Below, one piece after another: positions 27,491 through 36,852 of a stretch of 64,000 nt of DNA. The notes under the pieces were generated by a model. That model made no database searches, was not told where the DNA came from, and saw only the letters and a list, made by a program, of their open reading frames with translations. The stretch is from Candidatus Neomarinimicrobiota bacterium (lineage in GTDB: Bacteria > Fidelibacterota > Fidelibacteria > Fidelibacterales > Fidelibacteraceae), in the NCBI GenBank assembly GCA_021157965.1, contig JAGGVO010000042.1, positions 1 to 64,000 on the forward strand. The letters are read 5' to 3'. Position 1 is the first letter of the stretch; every line of letters starts with the position of its first letter. The position numbers and the translations under genes were made by a program.

Positions 27491-28504
27491 TCAGTAAACT
27501 AACGAGAGTGTCAACATTTTCGCCTGATGAAGCCGGCCATAGTCACACCAGGCATAATCTGCTTTGATTTTCAGTGCCGGTGTTACGGGATAATATAGGC
27601 CGCCACCAAAAGATAATCCGCCTTCAGCATCCTCAAGAAAAAGCTGACGGTAACCGGCCCTCAGAAAGACGGTTCCAAACATGGCCAGCTCTGTCCCGAC
27701 ATTGATATACTCCAGATTATCACTGGGGTGCAAGGCATCCACATTCATGCAGAGAACCAGTTTATCTGTGGTAAACACGTCACCCGACAAACCAATCCGG
27801 AAAATGATGGGCAGGGGCCAGCGATCCAGTTCATAGATGGCAGGAATCTGATCATTATTCCCGTACATCTTCTCATCGGGATCAGAATAAAAGCGGATAT
27901 CCCTGCCGTCCAGGAGGAGTTTCCCGCCGAAATTGGTAATACTCATACCCAGGCGGATATTTTTAAACGGAAGAATGAAAAGTGCTCCCATATCCAGTGC
28001 CATAGTGCTGGCACTCATATGCCAGATTTCCTGGCGAATAAATTTAACCTGACCGCCCATGCTGAACCGGTCTGTCAGTCGGTTGGCATAGGTCAGACCG
28101 ATGGTCAGGTCCTGGGCGGAAAAATATTCTCCCGTTCCATCCTGCATGGTCTCGGTCCGAACACTCATCTCTCCGTAATCCAGATGGGCAACATTCACAC
28201 CTACGGCACCATAACGCCCCAAATTCATGGAACCGGCAGTATAAAGGTAACGGGTGGATGCCAGCCAGTCGCTCTGGGTAAACATGGCCTCCTGAATTTG
28301 ATTATGTGCCAGTCCGGCCGCATTGTAATGTAGGGCTTCCAGTCCGCGGACATCGGCAACAGCCGCTTCACCCATACTGAGCGCCCGGGCCGATGTTCCG
28401 ATTTTCAGAAATTGCGCCACGGATGTTCCCACTTTATTGACAGCAAAACCAGGATTCACCATGAACAACAAGATGAGAAATATGCTAATAATTTTACTTT
28501 TCAT
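27491..28504 (-). CDS. PorV/PorQ-family outer-membrane barrel protein
   Basis: 337 residues with a signal peptide (about 1-21). The mature start carries KVGTSVAQFLKIGTSARALS, the characteristic opening of PorV/PorQ-type proteins, followed by many amphipathic strands and a terminal aromatic (LVY). In Bacteroidota PorV binds T9SS cargo sorting domains and passes them to the sortase. The ATG overlaps the stop of the upstream T9SS-type cargo gene as ATGA, so the two are probably translated together and may act as a dedicated pair. Confidence 0.87.
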   Translation of the reverse strand: MKSKIISIFLILLFMVNPGFAVNKVGTSVAQFLKIGTSARALSMGEAAVADVRGLEALHYNAAGLAHNQIQEAMFTQSDWLASTRYLYTAGSMNLGRYGAVGVNVAHLDYGEMSVRTETMQDGTGEYFSAQDLTIGLTYANRLTDRFSMGGQVKFIRQEIWHMSASTMALDMGALFILPFKNIRLGMSITNFGGKLLLDGRDIRFYSDPDEKMYGNNDQIPAIYELDRWPLPIIFRIGLSGDVFTTDKLVLCMNVDALHPSDNLEYINVGTELAMFGTVFLRAGYRQLFLEDAEGGLSFGGGLYYPVTPALKIKADYAWCDYGRLHQAKMLTLSLVY

Positions 28505-31500
28505 TTGATCACCGCAAATTTTCCGATTTTGGTTCCAAGTCCCGATGCAGATGCATCCACATGCCACAGATACATACCATAAGCGAGTTCCATATTATCT
28601 TTATTCAGCAGATTAAAATTTTCACTGCCATCCCACATGGAGCTGTTATGATACAATGTGTTTACCAGTTCACCGGTAATGGTATAGATGCGGATCGTAC
28701 ATACAGGCGGCAGATTGATAAATTTGATAATCCGGTCTCCTCGCCCGCTGGCAAAGGCACTTTTCGGTTCCCAAACGGCCTGGGCGCGGTATGGATTGGG
28801 AACAACCGCGATTTTATCCAGCGGATCTTCAACTGTCTCCGGAGCATATTCTGCCGCTTTCGTGGTAAACCACAGGGTGTCCATGTTTGAAAAGGGCTGA
28901 CTGACACTTACACGAAACACATCACCGTTTGCAGGCGGAATTTTATCCTGTCCGGCCGGCGGTGTGAACTTGATCTCCCAGGTTTTATTCTCAATTTTCA
29001 GCTCCGGTTCACTCAGAATTCCGATTTTATGCTGATCAATATTGAAGGTCTGTCCACCCACAATATAAAAAGGTGCATTGGTAATGCTATCCTTATACGC
29101 ATAAGTCACATCCTGAATGATAAACGGAGCTTTCTGGTTGAACCGGGTCGGCGTATCCAGGTATTTTTCATCCCAGTGGAGTTCATAGATCCGCGGATGG
29201 GCAAATCCCTGGGTGGATTGCCCCAAATCCCAGATTTGCACCTTATGCAGATAGTTGGTCTTTCCCGTCAGCCAACCGGTTTCTTCCTTCTTTAGGACCA
29301 CAGCCTCATCCTGGGTGAATATGCGCATCCCGTCGAATACAGTCACAGCATCTTCCCGGTTGAAATACCTGTTTTCAAAAACGGGCTGATGGTAATAGGT
29401 GACATCCAGCGCCTGATTCCAGTATTCAGGAGCCATATTGTAAACACGGCCTAAAGCCCGGTTAATGTGATATTTATTTTTAGGAATGGGAATTCCATTT
29501 ACCTTGATGGTCACATCGCCAATCTGGGACCGGTTCAACTGATAATAGACACTGTCTTCAATGGTGATGGTTTCGGTAATAGGTGTCATTTCTGTAACAA
29601 ACATGACCGTATCCTGCACATTGTTTGTGGGCGCACCAAATGTAATCCGGTAGGTGATTTGATCCCGAACCTGTTCCGGATGGAGAATTTCAATCTCAAT
29701 ATCACCGGTTCCGGGACCGACATGAGTCATGCCCTCTTCCGTGAGGCCGGGTTCCACAATACCCGGGGAAGACGCCGAGGGTGTGGCAGAACCGGTATTG
29801 ACATCGAAGGTGATCAATCCGGTATAAGGATCCTTATCGATGATTTTTGTGCACTCACTGGGCGGAATGTCAATCGTCCCTGTTGTATCCCCGATATCAT
29901 ACGAACACACTGCATAATAATAAGTAACACCATTGGTTACAGTCGTATCCACAAATTGGTGACGGAGCCCTGTGTCCGTGCCCAGGTTATAGTGGATACC
30001 GTTTATTCCCACATGGGACTCTCCATGAATTCCATCCTTCAGATCAAAGCGGGCTATGGGTTCCCATAAAGTTGCAATCCCGTTATTGTCCGTAATAGTG
30101 TGGACCTCATTAAAACCGGGGTCGGTACTCCGGTAAACGGCATAACCCTGGAAATCGAATCCGTAAACCGGATCCCAGGATTTTTCTGCCAGGTCATCCC
30201 AGTAGAGAGTCACCTTCCCGTCCCCGGGTACAATGCTCACATTGGGTTTTTCCGGGGCCTTGGCAAACTGGTAGCCACTGTCATAAATTCTTTGAACAAC
30301 CTTTGCCGTCTGGAAGAGATCATATTCATTTTCACCCAGAATCAGGGCAATTGAAAAGCGCTGTGTGTCTCCGGATTTCAGAGGAAAATAACCTGACCCG
30401 TAGAGAAAAATATTATCCGTTCTTTGCTGGATATCCGTAAAAGCATTATCCACACCCACCAGGGTATAGGGACGCATACGGCGCCAAATACCGGCATCGT
30501 TCCGAATCATATCGGCTCCATATTGGTAGGCATTGAAGCTGGTCAATCCTATCTGGTCCGCTTCATCCAGATCCGTCCCGTCAAAATTCGGTTCACCGGG
30601 ATAAATCGGGTTGTAAGGGTCCCCTGCTGTGGGAACACCATCTCCCTCACCTCTGTCGGGTCCCGGATAATTTGGATCATCAGGGCCAATCCCGTCAATT
30701 CCAACATCGTGGACATCAGGATCCCAGTCTCCGTCATCATCAATACCATTGAACATGGATTCATCAACCAGCCCATCCCCGTCATTATCGATACCGTCAT
30801 AGGGATTGCCGGGAGACTCAAGAAACGTATATCCAAGCCATCCGGTTTTGCCGCCCCATTCACCTTTTTCATCCCCGTCATATCCGTAAATCATATTTAA
30901 ATCCGTATCAAAATAGGCCATATCATCGGAGAAATCATTGCTTCCACCGATGTGGGGATCACCGAACATCCCGAAGACGACCTTTTCATAGTCATTGGGA
31001 CTTTTATTTGTGATTTCATACACGAAGAAAATCGCATCGTTCGCAACGGGGTTGGACCACTGATAAGCCCGGACTTCCACTTCCAGGCCCATACCTCCGA
31101 TACTGTGATTATCGGGAAATGGTTTAAAGGGGAACTCCAGGTTATACCGGTCATCCATCAGATAATACATGGCCTGATCGGCGGTGGCTGCGTTGGCTTT
31201 ATACGTCCCCGGCCACTGGTTATTCCACAGGGAAGGCCAGGTTTCCGGTTTGTGTGAGAGGGGAATACTTTCCGATGCCGGATTGGCATAATTATCCAGA
31301 GGCTGCCAACCCCAGGGTTCATTGTCCGGAGACAACTCTTCCGCTGCCCCGGGTGCCCCCCCATCCAGCAACCCGTCATTGATAATGTAATAAGTTGTGT
31401 CGTACAGGGGATTGGTCTCGTCTATGACATAATTCCCGTTGCCATCATCGATATACGGCAAAAAATAGCCATTGGTATCCACCGGGACTTCCACCCCGAC

Positions 31501-31809
31501 TAGCGGGCCGAATTCATAGCCGTAGCCATGATAGGAGTAAACAGGCCATTCCAGGGAAGGCTCCCGTCCCGGCGCTCCGATGGAACCAAAATCAAAAACC
31601 AGTGTCCGAATCTGATTCCCCGATAAAACGGCAGACCGGGGGGTCGGCCGATCCATTACCGCACCCTGTTTTTTTAAAGCATCATAAAACCTGTCAACCC
31701 GGGATTGGGGCCACGTTTTCGGGGATCCTTCCTGGAAGGGATTCGCCGCAAAAATCGTGACCGCCGTGAACAGAATAAATATGAATATGCGCGTCATCAA
31801 TTGTTTCAT
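28501..31809 (-). CDS. Large secreted protein with C-terminal sorting (FlgD-like) domain
   Basis: 1102 residues with a signal peptide ending TIFA. The middle contains many Asp/Gly-rich DGIDNDGDG-type calcium-binding-like repeats (about 345-420) and a fibronectin-like region near 525-620. The C-terminal ~90 residues begin VVPNPYRA and end GMYLWHVDA...IGKFAVIK, a FlgD/T9SS-type sorting domain. It sits between the TonB receptor (3 nt upstream) and the PorV-like gene (overlapping), so it is probably the cargo or surface partner of this system. The enzymatic role is unknown. Confidence 0.85.
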   Translation of the reverse strand: MKQLMTRIFIFILFTAVTIFAANPFQEGSPKTWPQSRVDRFYDALKKQGAVMDRPTPRSAVLSGNQIRTLVFDFGSIGAPGREPSLEWPVYSYHGYGYEFGPLVGVEVPVDTNGYFLPYIDDGNGNYVIDETNPLYDTTYYIINDGLLDGGAPGAAEELSPDNEPWGWQPLDNYANPASESIPLSHKPETWPSLWNNQWPGTYKANAATADQAMYYLMDDRYNLEFPFKPFPDNHSIGGMGLEVEVRAYQWSNPVANDAIFFVYEITNKSPNDYEKVVFGMFGDPHIGGSNDFSDDMAYFDTDLNMIYGYDGDEKGEWGGKTGWLGYTFLESPGNPYDGIDNDGDGLVDESMFNGIDDDGDWDPDVHDVGIDGIGPDDPNYPGPDRGEGDGVPTAGDPYNPIYPGEPNFDGTDLDEADQIGLTSFNAYQYGADMIRNDAGIWRRMRPYTLVGVDNAFTDIQQRTDNIFLYGSGYFPLKSGDTQRFSIALILGENEYDLFQTAKVVQRIYDSGYQFAKAPEKPNVSIVPGDGKVTLYWDDLAEKSWDPVYGFDFQGYAVYRSTDPGFNEVHTITDNNGIATLWEPIARFDLKDGIHGESHVGINGIHYNLGTDTGLRHQFVDTTVTNGVTYYYAVCSYDIGDTTGTIDIPPSECTKIIDKDPYTGLITFDVNTGSATPSASSPGIVEPGLTEEGMTHVGPGTGDIEIEILHPEQVRDQITYRITFGAPTNNVQDTVMFVTEMTPITETITIEDSVYYQLNRSQIGDVTIKVNGIPIPKNKYHINRALGRVYNMAPEYWNQALDVTYYHQPVFENRYFNREDAVTVFDGMRIFTQDEAVVLKKEETGWLTGKTNYLHKVQIWDLGQSTQGFAHPRIYELHWDEKYLDTPTRFNQKAPFIIQDVTYAYKDSITNAPFYIVGGQTFNIDQHKIGILSEPELKIENKTWEIKFTPPAGQDKIPPANGDVFRVSVSQPFSNMDTLWFTTKAAEYAPETVEDPLDKIAVVPNPYRAQAVWEPKSAFASGRGDRIIKFINLPPVCTIRIYTITGELVNTLYHNSSMWDGSENFNLLNKDNMELAYGMYLWHVDASASGLGTKIGKFAVIK

Positions 31810-31812
31810 GGA

Positions 31813-34662
31813 TTAGTTTCCTTTATACTGCCAGCTCAGACTTAACAAAATTTGTCTTGGATTTGAATAATATGTAGGCGGTGTAATATATTCCTCCAGA
31901 GGATGAACCGCCGGATGATCTTCATGTTCCTGCACCGCATGACCGGCATAGGTGGGAATCAGGGAATATCCCGCCCGGCCTGTGTCATCATGCACGTAAT
32001 TTTCATTCAGACGGTCAAAAAGATTGTAAATCTTTACTGACAATCGGAAACGGCTTTTCATCACATAAAAATCATAATACGCCTGCATGTCCGTTGTCAG
32101 GTGGAAAGGTTTGTTGTCCGAGTTCTCCTCGGCATTCCGCTGTCCCTGAACCGCCGGTGTATAAGGTTTGCCGGTTGAAAACCGATTCAGGAAAGATATT
32201 CCGGCATTTTGTACTGGACGAATCGTAATATTTGCATTCACTGAATGGCGGACATCCCAGGCCAGAGGCACCACATACTTTTCGGATTCAATGGGCGGTA
32301 TCTGCAGATTATCGTAATAGGCCGCATCCGGTGATGAAGAATTTCCCTCCGCCAGCTGATAGGTATAATCCAGATTCAGTGTCAGGGCGTGTCCGCTTCG
32401 TTGGGTAAATGAAAAAGTAATCCCGCGGACATTTCCGTAATCCTCGGTAACATACTTTGTATACCGGAATGTATTGTCGATAAAATTATATTCTGAAGAA
32501 AGCCAGTTGATAATATCCCTGTAAAAAAGGGTCACATCAATGGCTGTCGTCATGGAAAGCTGTTGCTGGAAGCCCAGTTCATACATGACGGTCTTCTGTG
32601 CACTCAGATCCGGGTTTCCAAACTGGGTTACCCCGGATGTCCGTTTAAGATCCGGATTCCGATAAAGGTAATAAAAAGAAGGCATCTGGAAAAAATGGCC
32701 ATACGAAAAGTGGATGAATCCCTGATCCGTGATGGGAAAACTGAGTCCAAGCCTGGGACTGAACTGTGATTTGGGAGAAGCTTTGACAGTATCGGATTGG
32801 GCCGGATGGGTGGCATCGGAAAAGGTATAATCTTTGGCATCAAAATAGTCATAACGTAATCCAATATTCATGATAAAGTCCTGCAACTCAATTTTATCCT
32901 GAATATAGGCACTAAAATCAAAGGGATGGCGTGTGTAATCGTCATGAGCCGATGAACTGACATCAGGAATATAGGGCTCCCAGAGCGTCCGGCTGCTCAT
33001 TTCTATGGCCATATTGTTCCGGTGATAAGTATGAAAATTGGCTTCCGCACCGGTCCGGACCAGGTGATTCCGGGTGACCTGGCTGGTCAGGTCAAATTTA
33101 ATGGTGGATGTTAACTCATCACTCAGATAATAACCCGTGTTTTGACCACCGTAAATAAAATGATATGAGGGTACATCGCTCCGTTGGGTGTTGACCACAT
33201 AATGGGGAACACCAATGGAGTCGCCAATTGTATACCATACAGGATTTGGAATAAAACTTCCGTGTTCTTTTATAAAATCCCAATCCACAGAGACAACCGT
33301 CAATTGACCGTCGCCGTTTAAATCTTCCGTGAAAGGAGAACCGTCGCTCTTACGACCCAGTTCATCAATTTTACCGTTTCCATTGATATCTTCATCCCAT
33401 ACAAAGGGAATATCCAGCTTATGGACATAATCTTCAGCATGTTTATCGGAATGACTGAATTTCAGGGTATAGTAGGTTCTATTGGACAACGTATGTGTAA
33501 AATGAAGGGCATGAAAAACATATTGATTTTCATGCCGGTAACGGCCATTTGGATTGTATTTCCAGGCATGATCATAATTCTGCCAGTCACTTTTCTCTGC
33601 CGCTACCTGGTACATCAGTTTTGTGTTTTCCGTGGGAGTGATAAACAATTTCATCATGGTGTTCACAGAAAAATTATCATTCAGTGCCACACGCTGTGAA
33701 TCACCTGTCATCATAATATCCCACTGATCTCCCACGAGGGAATAGCTGTCGTAGGTATTGTGTTCCCGCACGCCATACAGCCACCCTTTAGAATTCTTTA
33801 TCGTTCCTGTAATAAAGAAACCACTGTTGCTCAGGAAAGGAATGGGGCCGCTCACATCAAAATCGGTCCGTAAAAATGTGGTGGGGTCATATTCGTCCAC
33901 ATCGGTAAAGATATGTGTATTTTGGGAAAACATATCTCCGGCCTGCAATTTCACATTTCCGGATAAAGCCCGGCTGGCGTCTTTTGTAGTAATATTAACA
34001 ATACCACTCATGGCCTTACCGTATTCTGCATTGAAAGTTCCTGAAATCAGAGTCAGCTCCGAAATAATGTTCGTGGAAATAGACTTTCCGAGATTCGCAT
34101 TGACTGGAATGCCGTCGATCATATAAACCACTTCCGAGGAGCGACCACCCCGAATATGAAGGGCACCATCCGAACCTTGTGTTACCCCGGCCTGTGTAGA
34201 GAGTATGGCTGAAGAGCTTTCAACCGGCATCACTTCAAGATCTTCCTCTGTCACAGTGGATTTTGAAGATGTCAGGTCTGAGCGAACCAGGGGCTGTTTG
34301 GCAATCACGATGACCTCTTCACCCTGAAGAACCGTCGGTTCGAGCCGGATGTCCAACGTCCGGGTCATGTCTGAATTGACCTGAATATTTTGAATCCTTA
34401 CGGTTTTATACCCAATGGATGTAGCCATAATTTCATAGGTCCCCGGAGGAACATTTAATATCGTGTAATAGCCCTCATCATCCGATGCAGCCCCCAGGGA
34501 TTCATTGACAACCATAATATTGACACCCATGAGGGGTTCACCACTTCCGCTGTGGGTCACACGGCCGGCAATTTTTCCGCCTGTGGCGCCCTGCAGCAAT
34601 CCGGTTATATAAAAGAGTAATACGCAGAATGTACTAATCCGCCTTTTCCATTCAGCTAACAT
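31813..34662 (-). CDS. TonB-dependent receptor with carboxypeptidase-like N-terminal domain
   Basis: 949 residues. A signal peptide precedes a CarboxypepD_reg-like domain (about 28-110, GRVTHSGSGEPLMGVNI). A plug domain follows (about 125-235, with LHIRGGRSSEVVYMIDGIPV), then a 22-strand-type barrel to the C-terminus. It imports an unknown ligand across the outer membrane using TonB energy. The ATG at 34662 has AGGGAAAG just upstream; the frame opens at a TTG six codons earlier. It forms one unit with the sorting-domain and PorV-like genes. No SusD-type gene is adjacent. Confidence 0.9.
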   Translation of the reverse strand: MLAEWKRRISTFCVLLFYITGLLQGATGGKIAGRVTHSGSGEPLMGVNIMVVNESLGAASDDEGYYTILNVPPGTYEIMATSIGYKTVRIQNIQVNSDMTRTLDIRLEPTVLQGEEVIVIAKQPLVRSDLTSSKSTVTEEDLEVMPVESSSAILSTQAGVTQGSDGALHIRGGRSSEVVYMIDGIPVNANLGKSISTNIISELTLISGTFNAEYGKAMSGIVNITTKDASRALSGNVKLQAGDMFSQNTHIFTDVDEYDPTTFLRTDFDVSGPIPFLSNSGFFITGTIKNSKGWLYGVREHNTYDSYSLVGDQWDIMMTGDSQRVALNDNFSVNTMMKLFITPTENTKLMYQVAAEKSDWQNYDHAWKYNPNGRYRHENQYVFHALHFTHTLSNRTYYTLKFSHSDKHAEDYVHKLDIPFVWDEDINGNGKIDELGRKSDGSPFTEDLNGDGQLTVVSVDWDFIKEHGSFIPNPVWYTIGDSIGVPHYVVNTQRSDVPSYHFIYGGQNTGYYLSDELTSTIKFDLTSQVTRNHLVRTGAEANFHTYHRNNMAIEMSSRTLWEPYIPDVSSSAHDDYTRHPFDFSAYIQDKIELQDFIMNIGLRYDYFDAKDYTFSDATHPAQSDTVKASPKSQFSPRLGLSFPITDQGFIHFSYGHFFQMPSFYYLYRNPDLKRTSGVTQFGNPDLSAQKTVMYELGFQQQLSMTTAIDVTLFYRDIINWLSSEYNFIDNTFRYTKYVTEDYGNVRGITFSFTQRSGHALTLNLDYTYQLAEGNSSSPDAAYYDNLQIPPIESEKYVVPLAWDVRHSVNANITIRPVQNAGISFLNRFSTGKPYTPAVQGQRNAEENSDNKPFHLTTDMQAYYDFYVMKSRFRLSVKIYNLFDRLNENYVHDDTGRAGYSLIPTYAGHAVQEHEDHPAVHPLEEYITPPTYYSNPRQILLSLSWQYKGN

Positions 34663-34689
34663 AGCTTTCCCTATTATCAAATATAAACA

Positions 34690-34724
34690 GGCGACCGCAC
34701 CGGAAATGCTCCCATACGGTCGCC
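34690..34724 (-). terminator. Hairpin between the FG-GAP gene and the TonB receptor gene
   Basis: Perfect 8-bp arms GGCGACCG / CGGTCGCC (34690-34697, 34717-34724) enclose a 19-nt loop. On the minus strand it is followed by a T-rich stretch. It could partly terminate the FG-GAP transcript or attenuate expression of the receptor operon. Confidence 0.5.
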
Positions 34725-34739
34725 CATGTTCAGTTACGA

Positions 34740-36527
34740 TTATTTAAGATATGTGACTTTGCGGGTCTTGGTGAAATTTCCATACTTCAAAGAATAGAAA
34801 TAAACGCCACTGGAAACTTCTTTACCCAGGGCATTGGTACCATCCCAGGTAACGGAATAACTTCCTTTCTGATAGGTTTTTCCGTCAATCAGGCGGGTCA
34901 CTTCCTGTCCCAACTCGTTGTAAACAATCAGAGAAATCTCTTTGTTTACGGGGAGAGTAAATTCAATCATCGTTGTGGGATTGAAAGGATTGGGATAGGC
35001 TGCCGCCAGTTTATAATCGTTTGGAGTGATGACCGGAAGATCTTTCACGGAAACCACATCACCAATTTTCACGACCCGGATAATCCAGTAGTGAGGATTG
35101 GCAATCGTTGTCGTATCCGTTTCGGTTTCAATCACGATAGAATCCGGCACACCCTGAAGGGCTGTAATCAGCTCTTCTTTTCCGTCATTATCTATATCTG
35201 CCGGCCACATTTTAGATATGAACATTTCCGGGAAGCTGGCATCGATGGTATCCGTTTTGAAAACGGTAAATTCAGAACCATCCCAGCGGATCAGGTCGCC
35301 CGTGTTGTAAGAAGATCCCACATAGATCTCTTTTGTGCCGTCACCGTTGGCATCAGCAGCTGTAACACCAAAGATGGCATTGACCGGATCGGCACCGGCT
35401 GTTGTATCATTCAGAAGGGTAAATTCATCCATGGTTAAGGTCGTGGCTTCACCATCCAGATCTTCAACTTTCCAGAGCTGTCCGCTGTAGTAATTGGAAA
35501 GATACACTTCTTCTTTTCCGTCGCCATTCAGATCTGCTGCATCGGGATGCATCAGACATACGTGGTCATCGGGATAAGTAGCCATCACATTGGTCGTATC
35601 ACCGATCGTGTAGCTGTCGGGGCCGGTGGCTTCCACGACGAAGTTGTTGAAATAATTCCAGACGTGGCAGAACATTTCTTTATTGCCGTCGCCATCCAGG
35701 TCGCAGACGGTGAGCGTATTGGGGGAACCGCCACCGAGACGATTGTCGCGTCCGAACATCGGATGATCGGGACCCACCGTTCCCATATCAATATCACGGG
35801 CAGAAATGACATATTCGCTTACCAACGTACCAAAACCTCCCTGGAGATCCCCGGTTGCAGACATAATGGCAAAGAAATCTCCGGAGTGTTCATAAGCAAC
35901 TGTATCCGTTTCCGTGGTATCACCATAATCAAAAACCATGCTGGGACCATTGAAGGGAACCAACAATTCTTCAGTATCGTCCCCGTCAATATCATCCACC
36001 AGGAAATATTCCACACGGGTAGCTCCCATGGCTCCCACACCGTTGAAATTAAAGATCTGTCCCAGAGCGTTCAGGGTATAGTGGACCGGATCTTTAAAGC
36101 CGTTATCCGTCCCGTCGGCTTCATAAATATACAGGCCACCGTTCATATCATCGGTATAACGGCCGCGGAAAAAGATCACTTCACCCAGGCCATCATTATC
36201 CAAATCGGCAACCTGGACCATACGGGTTCCGGTCGAATAGGTCGTGGACGTGGTATCGGAGTACCAAATCACTTCCATGGCACCTTCACCGGTATATTCC
36301 AGTCCCACAACTCCGCCGCCATTGCCATAGTGAACGGCATAGACTTCCATTTTTCCGTCATTATCCAGGTCGTAACCTCCGGTTACACCCCGGCTTCCGC
36401 TGGTGCCGTACCAGGCAACCGTGCTGTCCGTGGGATCATATTCCATATATGCCACGGTTTGAGCCGATTCTGCCCAAAGGGCTGATACCATAAGCAATAG
36501 TACCAGAACAGTTAACATTCGTTTCAT
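34740..36527 (-). CDS. Secreted FG-GAP/VCBS-repeat protein with T9SS type A sorting domain
   Basis: 595 residues with a signal peptide (1-19). Repeated DLDNDGKMEVYAV-type segments (DxDxDG calcium-binding loops) recur along the protein, giving a predicted beta-propeller of the FG-GAP/VCBS kind. The C-terminal ~95 residues start LAAAYPNPFNPTT and end GVYFYSLKYG...KVTYLK, a canonical sorting signal for type IX secretion. AAAGGAG lies 6 nt before the ATG. It is the most upstream gene of the minus-strand surface cluster. Confidence 0.88.
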   Translation of the reverse strand: MKRMLTVLVLLLMVSALWAESAQTVAYMEYDPTDSTVAWYGTSGSRGVTGGYDLDNDGKMEVYAVHYGNGGGVVGLEYTGEGAMEVIWYSDTTSTTYSTGTRMVQVADLDNDGLGEVIFFRGRYTDDMNGGLYIYEADGTDNGFKDPVHYTLNALGQIFNFNGVGAMGATRVEYFLVDDIDGDDTEELLVPFNGPSMVFDYGDTTETDTVAYEHSGDFFAIMSATGDLQGGFGTLVSEYVISARDIDMGTVGPDHPMFGRDNRLGGGSPNTLTVCDLDGDGNKEMFCHVWNYFNNFVVEATGPDSYTIGDTTNVMATYPDDHVCLMHPDAADLNGDGKEEVYLSNYYSGQLWKVEDLDGEATTLTMDEFTLLNDTTAGADPVNAIFGVTAADANGDGTKEIYVGSSYNTGDLIRWDGSEFTVFKTDTIDASFPEMFISKMWPADIDNDGKEELITALQGVPDSIVIETETDTTTIANPHYWIIRVVKIGDVVSVKDLPVITPNDYKLAAAYPNPFNPTTMIEFTLPVNKEISLIVYNELGQEVTRLIDGKTYQKGSYSVTWDGTNALGKEVSSGVYFYSLKYGNFTKTRKVTYLK

Positions 36528-36701
36528 TACGAACTCCTTTCTATGTTTGCACTGTTTATGCGATTGGTCATGAGTATGTATAGTTTCTTTTAACTGGGAA
36601 AGTAAATTTTTCTCTTTTAATAGTCAAATAATAAAATATTTTTTGATAGATTGATTCTTACGGCAGGCCCAATCATTTTAAGTGCAGTCCGTCTCTTGTC
36701 A

Positions 36702-36730
36702 TTGACATTCCCCCCGGATGGAAATAAATT
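36702..36730 (+). promoter_or_regulatory. Candidate sigma-70 promoter for the ileS gene cluster
   Basis: TTGACA (36702-36707), 17-bp spacer, TAAATT (36725-36730). The leader to ileS would be about 115 nt. I see no T-box consensus in that leader. The rest of the 325-bp divergent intergenic region is AT-rich and holds no gene I can support. Confidence 0.45.
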
Positions 36731-36852
36731 TAAAGTTATCTGCAATGACTCCGGGACGAACATCAGGCCGGATTTCAAAAGCCCGTGAAAAGGGGATGGG
36801 AAAAATCATAGCAGAGATGATCTGAAATAGTGCTATCAATCGGGAGAAATTC

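Noticed and set aside
30590-30800. Tandem DNA repeat in the 1102-residue gene
   Set aside because: The repetition is at protein level (DG-rich calcium-binding-like motifs); the DNA copies are diverged.
36731-36852. T-box leader before ileS
   Set aside because: No T-box sequence or antiterminator/terminator pair is visible in the leader.
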